Assembly (NCBI GenBank): GCA_002412795.1
Contig: DHVS01000021.1
Coordinates: 1 to 54,076, forward strand
Reading direction: 5' to 3'
Length of the DNA stretch: 54,076 bases
Origin: a bacterium UBP2_UBA5202
Lineage (GTDB): Bacteria; Edwardsbacteria; AC1; EtOH8
This document shows, one piece after another, positions 17,741 through 26,256 of this stretch (position 1 is its first letter; every line of letters starts with the position of its first letter). The notes beneath the pieces were generated by a model. It saw only the letters and a program-made list of their open reading frames with translations, had not been told where the DNA came from and made no database searches. The translations under genes were made by a program, and so were the position numbers.

Positions 17741-19900
17741 TCAGCGGATGACGGCCAGTTTGCAGACGGTTGGTTTGAAACCCGGGGCGCTGAGGTAGCA
17801 AAGATAAAGCCCGGAGACAAGTTTTGAATTGATCTCCTCGGGATTAATGGCCAGAATGTGCTCCGGCGCCGCAGGCCCATTAAAGGTTCCCACCAACCGG
17901 CCGTCCAAAGTGTAGATCTTTATAACTGCCTGTGAGGGCAGGTTGCTGAAGAAAAAATATGGATCCCTGCCCGGGCAGTAAGGATTTGGCGCCACATTCA
18001 CTGAAAGCGCCTGGCGGGGCAGCACCAGATTATATTTTAAAAGGCTCAGGCCCTTTTCGGTAGCAATGTAAATTCCATCGGTCTGGTCGTCGATCGGGGC
18101 AATGGCGAGCTCGTTGATGTTGTCGCTTAAAAGTCTGGAGCCGTTGTTTCCCAAGTCTCGTTGGGTATAAGCCTGTACCTGACCGTCCCATGTAATAAGA
18201 TTAAGGCCTTGGTCGGTGCCGATCCATTTGTTGTTGGCCCGGTCGACTTTTATGGACCGGATCGTCCCGGAAAGCAAAGGGCGGGGATATTGCGATATAT
18301 TATTCCCGTCATAGAAAGCCAAACCGCTCTCGGTTCCGATCCATATCCTGTTGCCATTCTCGCAGGCCAGGGCATTCACCCTGTTCCCGGGCAGCTGTGA
18401 ATTCCCCGGATAGTAATTATTCAAAGCCCCGTCGGAGGTCTTATGAAACAAACCCAGTTCATTCGTGCCGATCCACAGGCTTCCCTGGTCATCCAGGGCC
18501 AGGGCATTGGGGCGTAATCTGAATGAAGGCCCCAGGGTGATGGTGAAAAGGCTGTCATCATATCTGTAATATGATACCAGATCCTCATAGGTGATATCTG
18601 TCCAGTGCGCCAGATAAACCCCGTTTCTTTGATCCTGCAAAAAATATGCGATATTTGGAGTCGGTACTCCTGATACCATGTGTTGCCAAGTTCCCTGGTC
18701 GTCGCATCTGGTTATGCCATACCCCCAGTTCCCAGCCCACAATGTATTGTTGTGGTCAATGAATAAGGCTGAAGGATTGGTCTCCAACGGTAACCCGGTA
18801 TTGGCGCTGTTGAAATGTTCCCACTGGCCGTTGTTCAGATGATTAATGCCGAGACCAGGAAGTGCTATCCACGGTTGTTTTTTCCTATCTATGGCCAGCC
18901 GCTTACAGGAATACCCGTTTATGCAGTTAAAGTGGTAAGGGTGCCAAACTGTTCCCTGCAAAACCGCCAATCCCTGGTCAGTCCCGCACCAGATGCGGCC
19001 CAGTCCGTCAATGGTCAGAGAGTATGTGTTCGTGCTGATAAGCCCGGAGGAAAGCGTGCTCCACGAACCCTGATGGCACAACCGGACACCGTTGTTGGTG
19101 GCGAAAAACAGGGAATCTCCTTGTTGTACTATGTCCCGAGCTATCAGTCCGTTTAACCCGGCAATAGGCTGCCAGACCGTTCCGGTCAGTCTTGAAGCTC
19201 CAGTTAATGTCCCAATAATGGTAATTGTGTCTGCCAGAAAAATGCACTCCACATTGCGCGAGCCAAGACCGAAGGACGAATCACGCTGCCAGACGGGAGC
19301 AGCATGGCTGATAAAATAGGAAGCGGCAGCCCTGGCCAAGCCAACATCGGTGGCAACCCAAATAGTATCGTTCCTTTGGGCAATGGAATTGATGGTCTGT
19401 AAATTGGGAAATATCAGATTATTTACAATCCCCGGCCAGGAATCTCCGTCATTGGAAAACGACAGTCCCTGCCTGGTTCCGGCAAAGATGTAATCCTGAT
19501 AACTGCAGAGAGCGGTGACCGTGTCCGAAAGCAGGCCGTCTATGGCGTTGAAAACCCGCCAGGATGTCCCGGCAGAATCCAGCCGGGCTATTCCGCCTCC
19601 ATAGGTGCCGAACCATTTATAGTCTTGGCTGCCTACGGCCACAGAAGTCAGCTCAACATTGGGAAGGCCGTTGGTATTGTCGTATTTTTCGATTAACACC
19701 GTGTCCTGCCAGGAAAATAATACGGCCCCGCCAGGAGTGGCGCCCCAAAGCCGGGGCGAGGAGGGATCCAAAGCCAGTTTTATAACCTGGTTATAATTGG
19801 TATAGCTGGTCCAGTTTTGGGCCGCTGCCGCTGATACCAAAATAAGAACAGCCAGGGAAAAACCCGGCCAAATGTGTTTGACGGAGATTCTTTTATTCAT
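17741..19900 (-). CDS. Secreted two-component-regulator-type beta-propeller with FlgD-like C-terminal domain
   Basis: This is a 719-residue exported protein. A signal peptide (MNKRISVKHIWPGFSLAVLILVSAAAAQ) is followed by many Reg_prop/WD-like blades with repeated motifs such as LWGATPGGAVLF, KWFGTYGGGIARLD, IWCGTDQGLAVL and IWIGTESGLAFYDG. These are the sensor propellers of hybrid two-component systems, but there is no membrane helix or kinase. The last ~85 residues (VNVAPNPYCPG, IKIYTLDGRLVGTF, SGLYLCYLSA, KLAVIR) resemble the FlgD-Ig/type IX secretion C-terminal domains of FCB bacteria. It leads a glycosyltransferase operon, so it may be surface-displayed and glycosylated; that link is inference. 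Confidence 0.8.
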   Translation of the reverse strand: MNKRISVKHIWPGFSLAVLILVSAAAAQNWTSYTNYNQVIKLALDPSSPRLWGATPGGAVLFSWQDTVLIEKYDNTNGLPNVELTSVAVGSQDYKWFGTYGGGIARLDSAGTSWRVFNAIDGLLSDTVTALCSYQDYIFAGTRQGLSFSNDGDSWPGIVNNLIFPNLQTINSIAQRNDTIWVATDVGLARAAASYFISHAAPVWQRDSSFGLGSRNVECIFLADTITIIGTLTGASRLTGTVWQPIAGLNGLIARDIVQQGDSLFFATNNGVRLCHQGSWSTLSSGLISTNTYSLTIDGLGRIWCGTDQGLAVLQGTVWHPYHFNCINGYSCKRLAIDRKKQPWIALPGLGINHLNNGQWEHFNSANTGLPLETNPSALFIDHNNTLWAGNWGYGITRCDDQGTWQHMVSGVPTPNIAYFLQDQRNGVYLAHWTDITYEDLVSYYRYDDSLFTITLGPSFRLRPNALALDDQGSLWIGTNELGLFHKTSDGALNNYYPGNSQLPGNRVNALACENGNRIWIGTESGLAFYDGNNISQYPRPLLSGTIRSIKVDRANNKWIGTDQGLNLITWDGQVQAYTQRDLGNNGSRLLSDNINELAIAPIDDQTDGIYIATEKGLSLLKYNLVLPRQALSVNVAPNPYCPGRDPYFFFSNLPSQAVIKIYTLDGRLVGTFNGPAAPEHILAINPEEINSKLVSGLYLCYLSAPGFKPTVCKLAVIR

Positions 19901-19908
19901 ATCTTTAG

Positions 19909-19938
19909 ATAATAACCCAACCGGCCCGCCAAAGTCAA
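19909..19938 (-). promoter_or_regulatory. Promoter of the propeller/glycosyltransferase operon, possibly leaderless
   Basis: On the minus strand the -35 is TTGACT (19933-19938), the spacer is 18 bp, and the -10 is TATTAT (19909-19914). Eight nt separate the -10 from the ATG at 19900. Transcription would start at or next to the start codon, and no Shine-Dalgarno is present. Confidence 0.65.
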
Positions 19939-19997
19939 CAATTTTATGCCGGAATGTTTTTCAAGAAAATCCCTTCACCTTTTGGGACTTAAATATC

Positions 19998-20026
19998 TTG
20001 AAATAATATGGCTGTTATGTTAACAT
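19998..20026 (+). promoter_or_regulatory. Promoter of the reductase/GT operon, possibly leaderless
   Basis: The -35 is TTGAAA (19998-20003), the spacer is 17 bp and the -10 is TAACAT (20021-20026). The -10 lies in a palindrome ATGTTAACAT (20017-20026). The ATG at 20035 starts 8 nt after the -10, with no Shine-Dalgarno. Confidence 0.55.
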
Positions 20027-20034
20027 AAAGTTCT

Positions 20035-21219
20035 ATGGAACTACTAGATCGCCAATATGATACAGTGGTCATCGGGGCCGGCCCGGCCGGCTCTCTGGCC
20101 GCCGGAACCCTGGCCGGGTCCGGCCATTCGGTGATGCTTTTGGAGAAGCACCGGGAGGTAGGGATCCCATTGTGCTGTGCCGAGGCCGTCAGCCTGAAGA
20201 GCCTGGAGCTGTTCTGCCGGCCTGATCCCAAATGGATTGCTTCGCCCATCAACGGCGCGGTACTCTATTCCCCTGACGGCACCGAAGTGGCGGTGCCCTG
20301 GCCCGGAGTGGGATACGTGCTGGAACGCAAACTGTTCGACCGCTGGCTGACCCAAAAAGCGGCCGGGTCCGGAGCTGTGGTGCTGGTCAATGCCGAGGCG
20401 GTGGGGCTTATTCCCGGTCCAGACGGTTACTTTACCGGGGTCAAGGTCCTATACCAGGATCAAGTGCACAATGTCACCTGCCGTACCATCATCGGGGCCG
20501 ACGGGGTAGAATCCATGACCGGGGCCTGGGCCGGACTGGACACGGCCATGAAACCGGACGAACTGCATTCCTGCGCGCAGTATCTGATGTCCGGCATCGA
20601 CGGCCCCGGGGACATGGTCAGGTTTTGGGTGGGGAAGGAGACCGCGCCCGGCGGCTATTTATGGGTCTTCCCCAAGGGCGAGGGCCGGGCCAATGTGGGA
20701 CTGGGGATCCTGGGCACCATGGCCGGGCAAAAAAAACCAGGGGAGTATCTGGATCAATTCCTGAAAAAACATTTCCCCCGGGCCCGGATCATCGAGACCA
20801 TGTGCGGAGGCACGCCGGCCATGGAGGAAGACCATCCCATGGTGTCCAGAAACGTGCTGTTGGCCGGCGATGCCGCCCGGCTGACCGATCCCCTGTCCGG
20901 GGCCGGGATCGCCATTGCCATGGCCTCGGGGCAGATGGCCGCCCGCCAAATTTCGGGATATCTGAAGACCGGGAACGAACAAGCGCTTGGGGATTATCCC
21001 GCCCTCTGGTGGTCGGGCCTGTGGAAGGATATAAAATACCACGCCAAGGTCCGCCGGGCTTTCTTGAAGCTGGAAGACGATGACATGAACCGGATAGCCC
21101 GGCTGCTGTCCAAACTGCTGAAGGACAAGGATCCGTCAAAAATAAATCCCATCGACGTGGCCAAACAGGTGGTAAGGTCGGATCCCGGCCTGCTGCTTTT
21201 AGGAAGACACCTGCTGTGA
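20035..21219 (+). CDS. Geranylgeranyl-reductase-family FAD oxidoreductase
   Basis: This 394-residue flavoprotein saturates isoprenoid double bonds in family members (archaeal lipid GGR, ChlP, dolichol-phosphate reduction in haloarchaea). The N-terminal FAD Rossmann motif is DTVVIGAGPAGSLAAGTLAGSGHSVMLLEK (GAGPAG at 14-19). The catalytic-cavity segment HREVGIPLCCAEAVS follows, and the second FAD motif is LLAGDAARLTDPLSGAGIAIAMASG. Length is normal for the family. It is the first gene of a run whose starts overlap preceding stops (GTG 21216, GTG 22253, TTG 22921). That run also encodes a DPM-like transferase and a B12/radical SAM enzyme, which points to modification of a polyprenyl lipid. The substrate is inferred from context. 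Confidence 0.85.
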   Translation: MELLDRQYDTVVIGAGPAGSLAAGTLAGSGHSVMLLEKHREVGIPLCCAEAVSLKSLELFCRPDPKWIASPINGAVLYSPDGTEVAVPWPGVGYVLERKLFDRWLTQKAAGSGAVVLVNAEAVGLIPGPDGYFTGVKVLYQDQVHNVTCRTIIGADGVESMTGAWAGLDTAMKPDELHSCAQYLMSGIDGPGDMVRFWVGKETAPGGYLWVFPKGEGRANVGLGILGTMAGQKKPGEYLDQFLKKHFPRARIIETMCGGTPAMEEDHPMVSRNVLLAGDAARLTDPLSGAGIAIAMASGQMAARQISGYLKTGNEQALGDYPALWWSGLWKDIKYHAKVRRAFLKLEDDDMNRIARLLSKLLKDKDPSKINPIDVAKQVVRSDPGLLLLGRHLL

Positions 21220-22256
21220 AAAAAATATCAGCATCGACATTGCTCCTTTTCGCCCTCCTGCTGTGGCCCTCTTCATCCTTGAAGGCGGCGGTGGGGGATG
21301 TATTTGACCCCCGGATAGACCGGGGGCTGGAGATCCTTTACCAGGGGCAGTATCAGGAGGCCATAGACACCTTCGATGCCTTTATAAACCAGCATCCCCA
21401 AAACCCGGCCGGATATTTTTTCAAGGCCGGGGCCTACCAGCTCAGATCCATGGCTTATGAGACGGAGGTCTGGGACAATACCCAGACATCGTTGCTGGAC
21501 AGCTCGCTGGAACTGGCCAACAAAGCGGTGGCCATGGATCGCCGCGATCCCTGGGCCTTTTTCATCCGGGGCGGAACCTACGCCTACCGGGCCGCCATCA
21601 AGGTCCGGTCCAAGGATTACTTTTCGGCACTAAGCAACGGGCTCTCGGCTGTCTCCGACCTGAACAAAGCCGCCGCGCTGGATCCCCAGCTTTATGACGC
21701 CTACATGGGCATAGGCTCTTTTCACTATTTCCGAACCAAGGCCGCCAGCGTTCTAAAGTGGCTGCCCTTCATCGGTGACAACCGGGAACAGGGCATCGCC
21801 GAGATCAAGCTGGCCATAGAAAAGGGGCGCTATTCAAAGGTAATGGCCCAGAACGGCCTGGCCTGGATATACGTGGATTATGAAAAATACCAGCTGGCGT
21901 TGGAGCAGGCCCGGCAGCTGGAGAACAGTTACCCCCAAAACCACGTGTTTTTCTGGATAGCTCCAGAAGTTTACTGGCGGACCAGGCAGTGGGACCAGGC
22001 TTCCGCCGGTTATGCCCGGCTGCTGAAACTGCTGGACCAGAGCCAGCCGATGAATAATTTCAACCGGGTGGTGGTCGGCAGCCGCCTGGCCAAGTGCTAT
22101 TATCAGGGGAAAAAATACCGGGAGGCCCTGGAGGCATCCCAGAAAGCCCTGGGACTGGCTTTGGACGAGCGTTCGGCCCGGCGGCTGAAAAATGAAAGAA
22201 GCCGGGCTTACGAAGTTCTTAAGCAGGCCGAAAAAAAATTGAAGAACAGCCAGTGA
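21216..22256 (+). CDS. Secreted TPR protein
   Basis: This 346-residue protein has a signal peptide (MKKISASTLLLFALLLWPSSSLKAA) and a helical TPR-like body: LEILYQGQYQEAIDTFDAFINQHPQNPAGYFFKAGAYQLRS, SALSNGLSAVSDLNKAAALDPQLYDAYMGIGSFHYF and CYYQGKKYREALEASQKALGL. It is probably a periplasmic scaffold or adaptor. It starts with GTG overlapping the reductase stop by 4 nt, and its own stop overlaps the next GTG by 4 nt, so synthesis of the three proteins is coupled. No enzymatic motif is visible. Confidence 0.8.
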   Translation: MKKISASTLLLFALLLWPSSSLKAAVGDVFDPRIDRGLEILYQGQYQEAIDTFDAFINQHPQNPAGYFFKAGAYQLRSMAYETEVWDNTQTSLLDSSLELANKAVAMDRRDPWAFFIRGGTYAYRAAIKVRSKDYFSALSNGLSAVSDLNKAAALDPQLYDAYMGIGSFHYFRTKAASVLKWLPFIGDNREQGIAEIKLAIEKGRYSKVMAQNGLAWIYVDYEKYQLALEQARQLENSYPQNHVFFWIAPEVYWRTRQWDQASAGYARLLKLLDQSQPMNNFNRVVVGSRLAKCYYQGKKYREALEASQKALGLALDERSARRLKNERSRAYEVLKQAEKKLKNSQ

Positions 22257-22924
22257 AAAATATCACCGTAGCCATAATTGCCAGGGATGAAGAGACCACC
22301 ATCGCCCGGGCGGTACTCGGCGCCAAAACCCATGCCGGCGAACTGCTGGTGGTTGACGGCGGTTCAGTTGACCAGACGGCAGAGATAGCCCGGAAAGAAG
22401 GCGCGTTGGTGCTTTCCGACAACGGCCGGGGCAAAGGTGCCGGGGTGCGGCTGGCCATACAAAAAGCCCGGGGCGGGATCCTGGTGCTGATGGACGCCGA
22501 CGGCTCGCATCATTCCTCGGATATACCGGAACTGGTCAGGCCGATCAGGGAAGGCCGGGCCGACCTGGTGATCGCTTCCAGGCTGCGGGGCGGTTCGGAC
22601 GAGTTCCACGGCACCCTGGACAACATCATCCGCCAGGCCGGCGGGGCATTGATCAGCCTGATGCTGAACTGGCGCTGGAAGGCCGATATCACCGACTGCG
22701 AGAACGGTTTTAGGGCAATTGACGCCCAGAAGGCCAGGGAGTTGGGGTTGAAGGCCGACGATTTTCTGATCGAGCAGGAGATGGTGATCAAGGCCCTCAA
22801 ACGGGGGCTTAAGGTCACCGAGATAGCCAGCCACGAATATTCCCGGCAGGGCGGGGTCTCCAAGCTGAAGACCAGCCAGGGCTGGAAATTCCTGTGGCAC
22901 ATCTTCCGGGAGATGCTGACTTGA
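22253..22924 (+). CDS. Family 2 glycosyltransferase, dolichyl/polyprenyl-phosphate mannosyltransferase-like
   Basis: This 223-residue GT-A enzyme resembles DPM1-type synthases that load a sugar onto polyprenyl phosphate. The core is MKNITVAIIARDEETTIARAV, LLVVDGGSVDQTAEIARKEGA, LSDNGRGKGAGVRLAIQKA with the DxD motif LMDADGSHHSSDI, then LVIASRLRGGS and the acceptor loop DCENGFRAIDAQKARELGL, EQEMVIKALKRG, EIASHEYSRQGGVSKL. It has no C-terminal membrane helices, as in the short soluble DPM forms. It starts with GTG inside the previous stop. A GT-C enzyme that could use its product is encoded downstream at 24367. Confidence 0.87.
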   Translation: MKNITVAIIARDEETTIARAVLGAKTHAGELLVVDGGSVDQTAEIARKEGALVLSDNGRGKGAGVRLAIQKARGGILVLMDADGSHHSSDIPELVRPIREGRADLVIASRLRGGSDEFHGTLDNIIRQAGGALISLMLNWRWKADITDCENGFRAIDAQKARELGLKADDFLIEQEMVIKALKRGLKVTEIASHEYSRQGGVSKLKTSQGWKFLWHIFREMLT

Positions 22925-24327
22925 AAATATTGCTGGTGAATCCCCCGGCCTATCTGGGGGTGTCCCAGGTGCGCGAGGGAAGGTGCATGCAGCGGGCCGG
23001 GGCCTGGACCTCGGTCTGGCCGCCGCTTTCCCTGGCCCTGACCGCGGCGGTGCTGCGCCGGGCCGGGCACCAGGTGAAACTGCACGACTGCATAGTGGAA
23101 AACATTTCCCGATCAAGACTGGTACAGATCGCAAAAGAGTACCACCCCGGCTGGTGCCTGTTCAACAGCGCCACCCCTTCCATCGCCGGAGACATGGAGA
23201 CGGTTGACGAAATAGCCCATGCCCTGCCGGGCTGCCGGACCGCGGTTTTTGGCATACACCCCACCGCCCTGCCGGAGGAGACCTTCGCTATTTCCAAGGG
23301 ACTGGATGTTATAATAAAGGGCGAGCCGGAGCAGACGGCCTTGGATCTGGTCACTGCCGAAAAGCTGGATGGGATTCAGGGCATCAGCTACCGCCGGGAG
23401 GCAAAGGTCTTTCACAACCCACCCCGGGCCGCCATGGATGATCTGGACAGCCTGCCTTACCCGGCTTGGGACCTGACAGACAAAAATCTCTACAAACTCC
23501 CGCTTTCGGACCAGCCGTTTCTGCTTTTGGCCACCAACCGGGGCTGTCCTTTCAGCTGCCGGTTCTGCGCCGACCATGTCTACTACGGAAAAAGGCTGAG
23601 GAAGTTCTCAACCAAAAGGATCGTGGATGAGATCGAACACGACATCAAGCAGGCCGGAGTGGACCAGTTCCTTTTCTGGGCCGAATCTTTCACCTTGGAC
23701 CGGGATCATGCCCTGTCGGTGGCAGACGAGATAATCTCCCGAAAACTCAATATCGGATGGGTCTGCAACAGCCGGGTGGACCAGGTGGATCCGGAGATGC
23801 TGGAAAGATTCAAACAGGCGGGCTGCTGGATGATAGGTTTCGGGGTGGAGTCCGGCAGCCAGAGGATATTGGACCTGATGGCCAAGGGAACCACCATTGA
23901 GCAAACCAGGAAGGCTGTGGCCATGGCGCAAAAAGCCGGCCTGCAGGTCACGGCCCACGTGATGTTCGGATATCCCGGGGAGACCAGGGAGGATCTGAGA
24001 ACCACCCTTGATCTGGCCAAGGAACTGGATTTTGATTTTGCCCAGTTCTATTCCGTCGTTCCTTTTCCCGGTTCGGAACTTTATACCCAGGCCAATGATG
24101 GAGGCTGGATAACCAACCGGGACTGGAGGTTCTTTGAACAGAATTATTCCATCCTCAAGACCGCCCAGCTTGACCCCGCCGAGGTGGAAGCCTTCAGGAG
24201 CAGGGCTTTCCGGGAATTTTATTTAAGGCCGAAGCAGATCATCAAAACCGTAAGATCATTGAAAACTCCGGCCGCCTGGAAACAGGCCATCAGGGCTTTA
24301 TGGGGGTTCCGGGACTGGGCGGGCTAA
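22921..24327 (+). CDS. B12-binding-domain radical SAM protein
   Basis: This enzyme has about 468 residues. The N-terminal Rossmann domain MKILLVNPPAYLGVSQVREG is of the cobalamin-binding type, but the DxHxxG base-off motif is absent (LHDCIVEN), as in many class B methylases. The radical SAM core follows, with cluster ligands CPFSCRFC (Cys209, 213, 216), then WAESFTLDRDHALSVADEI and GFGVESGSQRILDLM. Relatives methylate unactivated carbons or rearrange lipids and antibiotics. The chosen start is TTG 22921, overlapping the previous stop by 4 nt in the same style as its neighbours; a longer reading from 22894 would overlap the GT2 gene. The substrate may be the isoprenoid handled by its neighbours, which is inference. 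Confidence 0.88.
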   Translation: MKILLVNPPAYLGVSQVREGRCMQRAGAWTSVWPPLSLALTAAVLRRAGHQVKLHDCIVENISRSRLVQIAKEYHPGWCLFNSATPSIAGDMETVDEIAHALPGCRTAVFGIHPTALPEETFAISKGLDVIIKGEPEQTALDLVTAEKLDGIQGISYRREAKVFHNPPRAAMDDLDSLPYPAWDLTDKNLYKLPLSDQPFLLLATNRGCPFSCRFCADHVYYGKRLRKFSTKRIVDEIEHDIKQAGVDQFLFWAESFTLDRDHALSVADEIISRKLNIGWVCNSRVDQVDPEMLERFKQAGCWMIGFGVESGSQRILDLMAKGTTIEQTRKAVAMAQKAGLQVTAHVMFGYPGETREDLRTTLDLAKELDFDFAQFYSVVPFPGSELYTQANDGGWITNRDWRFFEQNYSILKTAQLDPAEVEAFRSRAFREFYLRPKQIIKTVRSLKTPAAWKQAIRALWGFRDWAG

Positions 24328-24366
24328 GAAAAATCCCAATGACAGCACAAAACACAACCGCAGAAG

Positions 24367-26256
24367 TTGATAAAAAAACATTATAAAATAATTCTGATCC
24401 TGGCCCTGACGGTCATCGCCTATTGGCCGGTATTCTCGGCCGATTTCATGTACGATGACCGTTTTTTTGTGCAGGAGAACGCCAAGATCCGGGAGTGGCG
24501 GTTTGTCCCGGAGTACTTTGCCAACTCCAGCCGCTCCATGGCCAGCATTTTCTGGGACGGGATCTGGCGGCCGCTGCGGACCGTCTCGTACCTGATTGAC
24601 TATAAGGTCTGGGGCCCGGGCGCCTTCGGCTTCCACCTGACCAGCCTGCTGTGGCACCTGCTAAACACCCTGCTGGCCTACATCCTGCTGGGACGGCTGT
24701 TCAAAGACCAGAGGCTGAGAACCATGGCCTGCCTGGTCTTTGCCCTGCACCCGGTACAGACCGAGGCGGTGGCCTGGATCTCCAGCCGGGGCGACCTGAT
24801 GTTCACGGCTTTCGGCCTGATGATGTTCATCTTTTACCGGAAATATTTTCAGACCCGGAAAAAGATCCACCTGGCTTTGTCTCTGTCCTGCTTCGTTCCG
24901 GCCCTTTTGTCCAAGGAAACGGCCGTGGTCATTCCCCTGCTGATCATGCTTTACGACTGGCTTTTTGAGGGGCAGGGCAGGATCAGGGCGCTGGCGTCCG
25001 GATGGAAAAGATATGCACCCTATTTTGCCCTGGCTCTGGTTTACCTGGCAGTGCGGCGGCTGGCGCTGGGCCGGGTCTCGCAATGCCCCTACTGGGGCGA
25101 TTCCGTCTGGACCACGGTCCTCACCATGTTCCGGGCGGCTTTGGAATACGTCCGGCTGCTGTTCCTTCCTCTCCGGCTGCGGGTGGATTACGTCTACCAG
25201 CTTTCCGCATCCCTGCTGGATTGGCGGGTGCTTGGTTCCCTGGCAATTTTGTCAGGCATCAGCCTGCTGGCCTGGCGGGACATAAAAAAACAGAGATACC
25301 TGGCCTTCGGCTGGCTGTGGCTAGTGGCCGGACTGCTGCCGGTCTCCAACCTGCTGCCGTTGACGGCCATTCTGGCCGAAAGGTTCCTATACCTGCCACT
25401 TATGGGCTTTGCAGTCTGGGCCGGCTATCTTTGGAGCAAACTGGAGAACAGAAAACTGGCTGCGGCGATCTTATTGTTCGTCCTGGCGGGCATGATGAAC
25501 CTTACCGTAAGACGCAATCTGGAATGGCAGGACCCATTCAGCTTCTGGACCACCGAGGTTTCCCGTTCACCCAATTCATACATCGCCCACGATTACCTGG
25601 GGAACCTTTATTACCAGAAGGGAGACCTGCCTTCAGCCGAGCGCCATCTGCTGCGGGCGGTGGAGCTGGACTCCACTTATTTCAACAGCCTGCACGGTCT
25701 GTCCCTGGTTTACGCCAAGTGGGAAAAATACGACCAGGCTATCATCTATGCCCGGAAAAACCTGTCTTTTGATCCCGCCAGCCACGATGCTTATATAACT
25801 CTTGGAATCAGTCACGGCGGAAAGGGGGACCTGCCGGGGGCGGAAGAAGCCTTTAAACAGGCGGTTTTCATTGACCCTGCCAGCAAGGAGGGGTGGACCA
25901 ACCTGGGGATCATCTATTCCCAACAGCAGATGTGGGCCAAGGCCGCTGAGGCATATTCAAAATCCATTGCCGCCGATCCCGGAGATCCCGGTTCTTATAA
26001 CGGCCTGGCCCTGGTTTTGACCCGGCAGGGCAATGCAGGTCAGGCCATCGGGTTTTGGCAAAGGGCTCTGGAGTTAGATTCCGATCATTTGGAAAGCAGG
26101 ATGAACCTGGCCCAGGCTTTGGAACAGACCGATCCCGCCGGAGCGGCGGCCCAGTGGGAAATTTTTTTACAGGCCACCCAAAAACTGGGCCAGCCGGTCA
26201 ACCGGGAGTTCATTGGCCGGAGGATCGAAGCCTTGAAGAAAAATGAGAAAAAATAA
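24367..26256 (+). CDS. TMTC-like GT-C membrane glycosyltransferase with TPR array
   Basis: This 629-residue protein has the same architecture as the 5989 gene product. The membrane domain (residues ~5-395) carries the outward-loop acidic pair ADFMYDDRFFVQENAKI, then IWRPLRTVSYLIDYKVWG, FHLTSLLWHLLNTLLAYIL and LSKETAVVIPLLIMLYDW, all close to TMTC/DUF1736-type O-mannosyltransferases. From about residue 401 there are some six TPRs, for example IAHDYLGNLYYQKGDLPSAERHLLRAVELD. It should move a sugar from polyprenyl phosphate to a protein or lipid acceptor outside the membrane. The start is TTG 24367. The next gene starts inside its 3' end (26243), so the operon continues. Confidence 0.82.
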   Translation: MIKKHYKIILILALTVIAYWPVFSADFMYDDRFFVQENAKIREWRFVPEYFANSSRSMASIFWDGIWRPLRTVSYLIDYKVWGPGAFGFHLTSLLWHLLNTLLAYILLGRLFKDQRLRTMACLVFALHPVQTEAVAWISSRGDLMFTAFGLMMFIFYRKYFQTRKKIHLALSLSCFVPALLSKETAVVIPLLIMLYDWLFEGQGRIRALASGWKRYAPYFALALVYLAVRRLALGRVSQCPYWGDSVWTTVLTMFRAALEYVRLLFLPLRLRVDYVYQLSASLLDWRVLGSLAILSGISLLAWRDIKKQRYLAFGWLWLVAGLLPVSNLLPLTAILAERFLYLPLMGFAVWAGYLWSKLENRKLAAAILLFVLAGMMNLTVRRNLEWQDPFSFWTTEVSRSPNSYIAHDYLGNLYYQKGDLPSAERHLLRAVELDSTYFNSLHGLSLVYAKWEKYDQAIIYARKNLSFDPASHDAYITLGISHGGKGDLPGAEEAFKQAVFIDPASKEGWTNLGIIYSQQQMWAKAAEAYSKSIAADPGDPGSYNGLALVLTRQGNAGQAIGFWQRALELDSDHLESRMNLAQALEQTDPAGAAAQWEIFLQATQKLGQPVNREFIGRRIEALKKNEKK

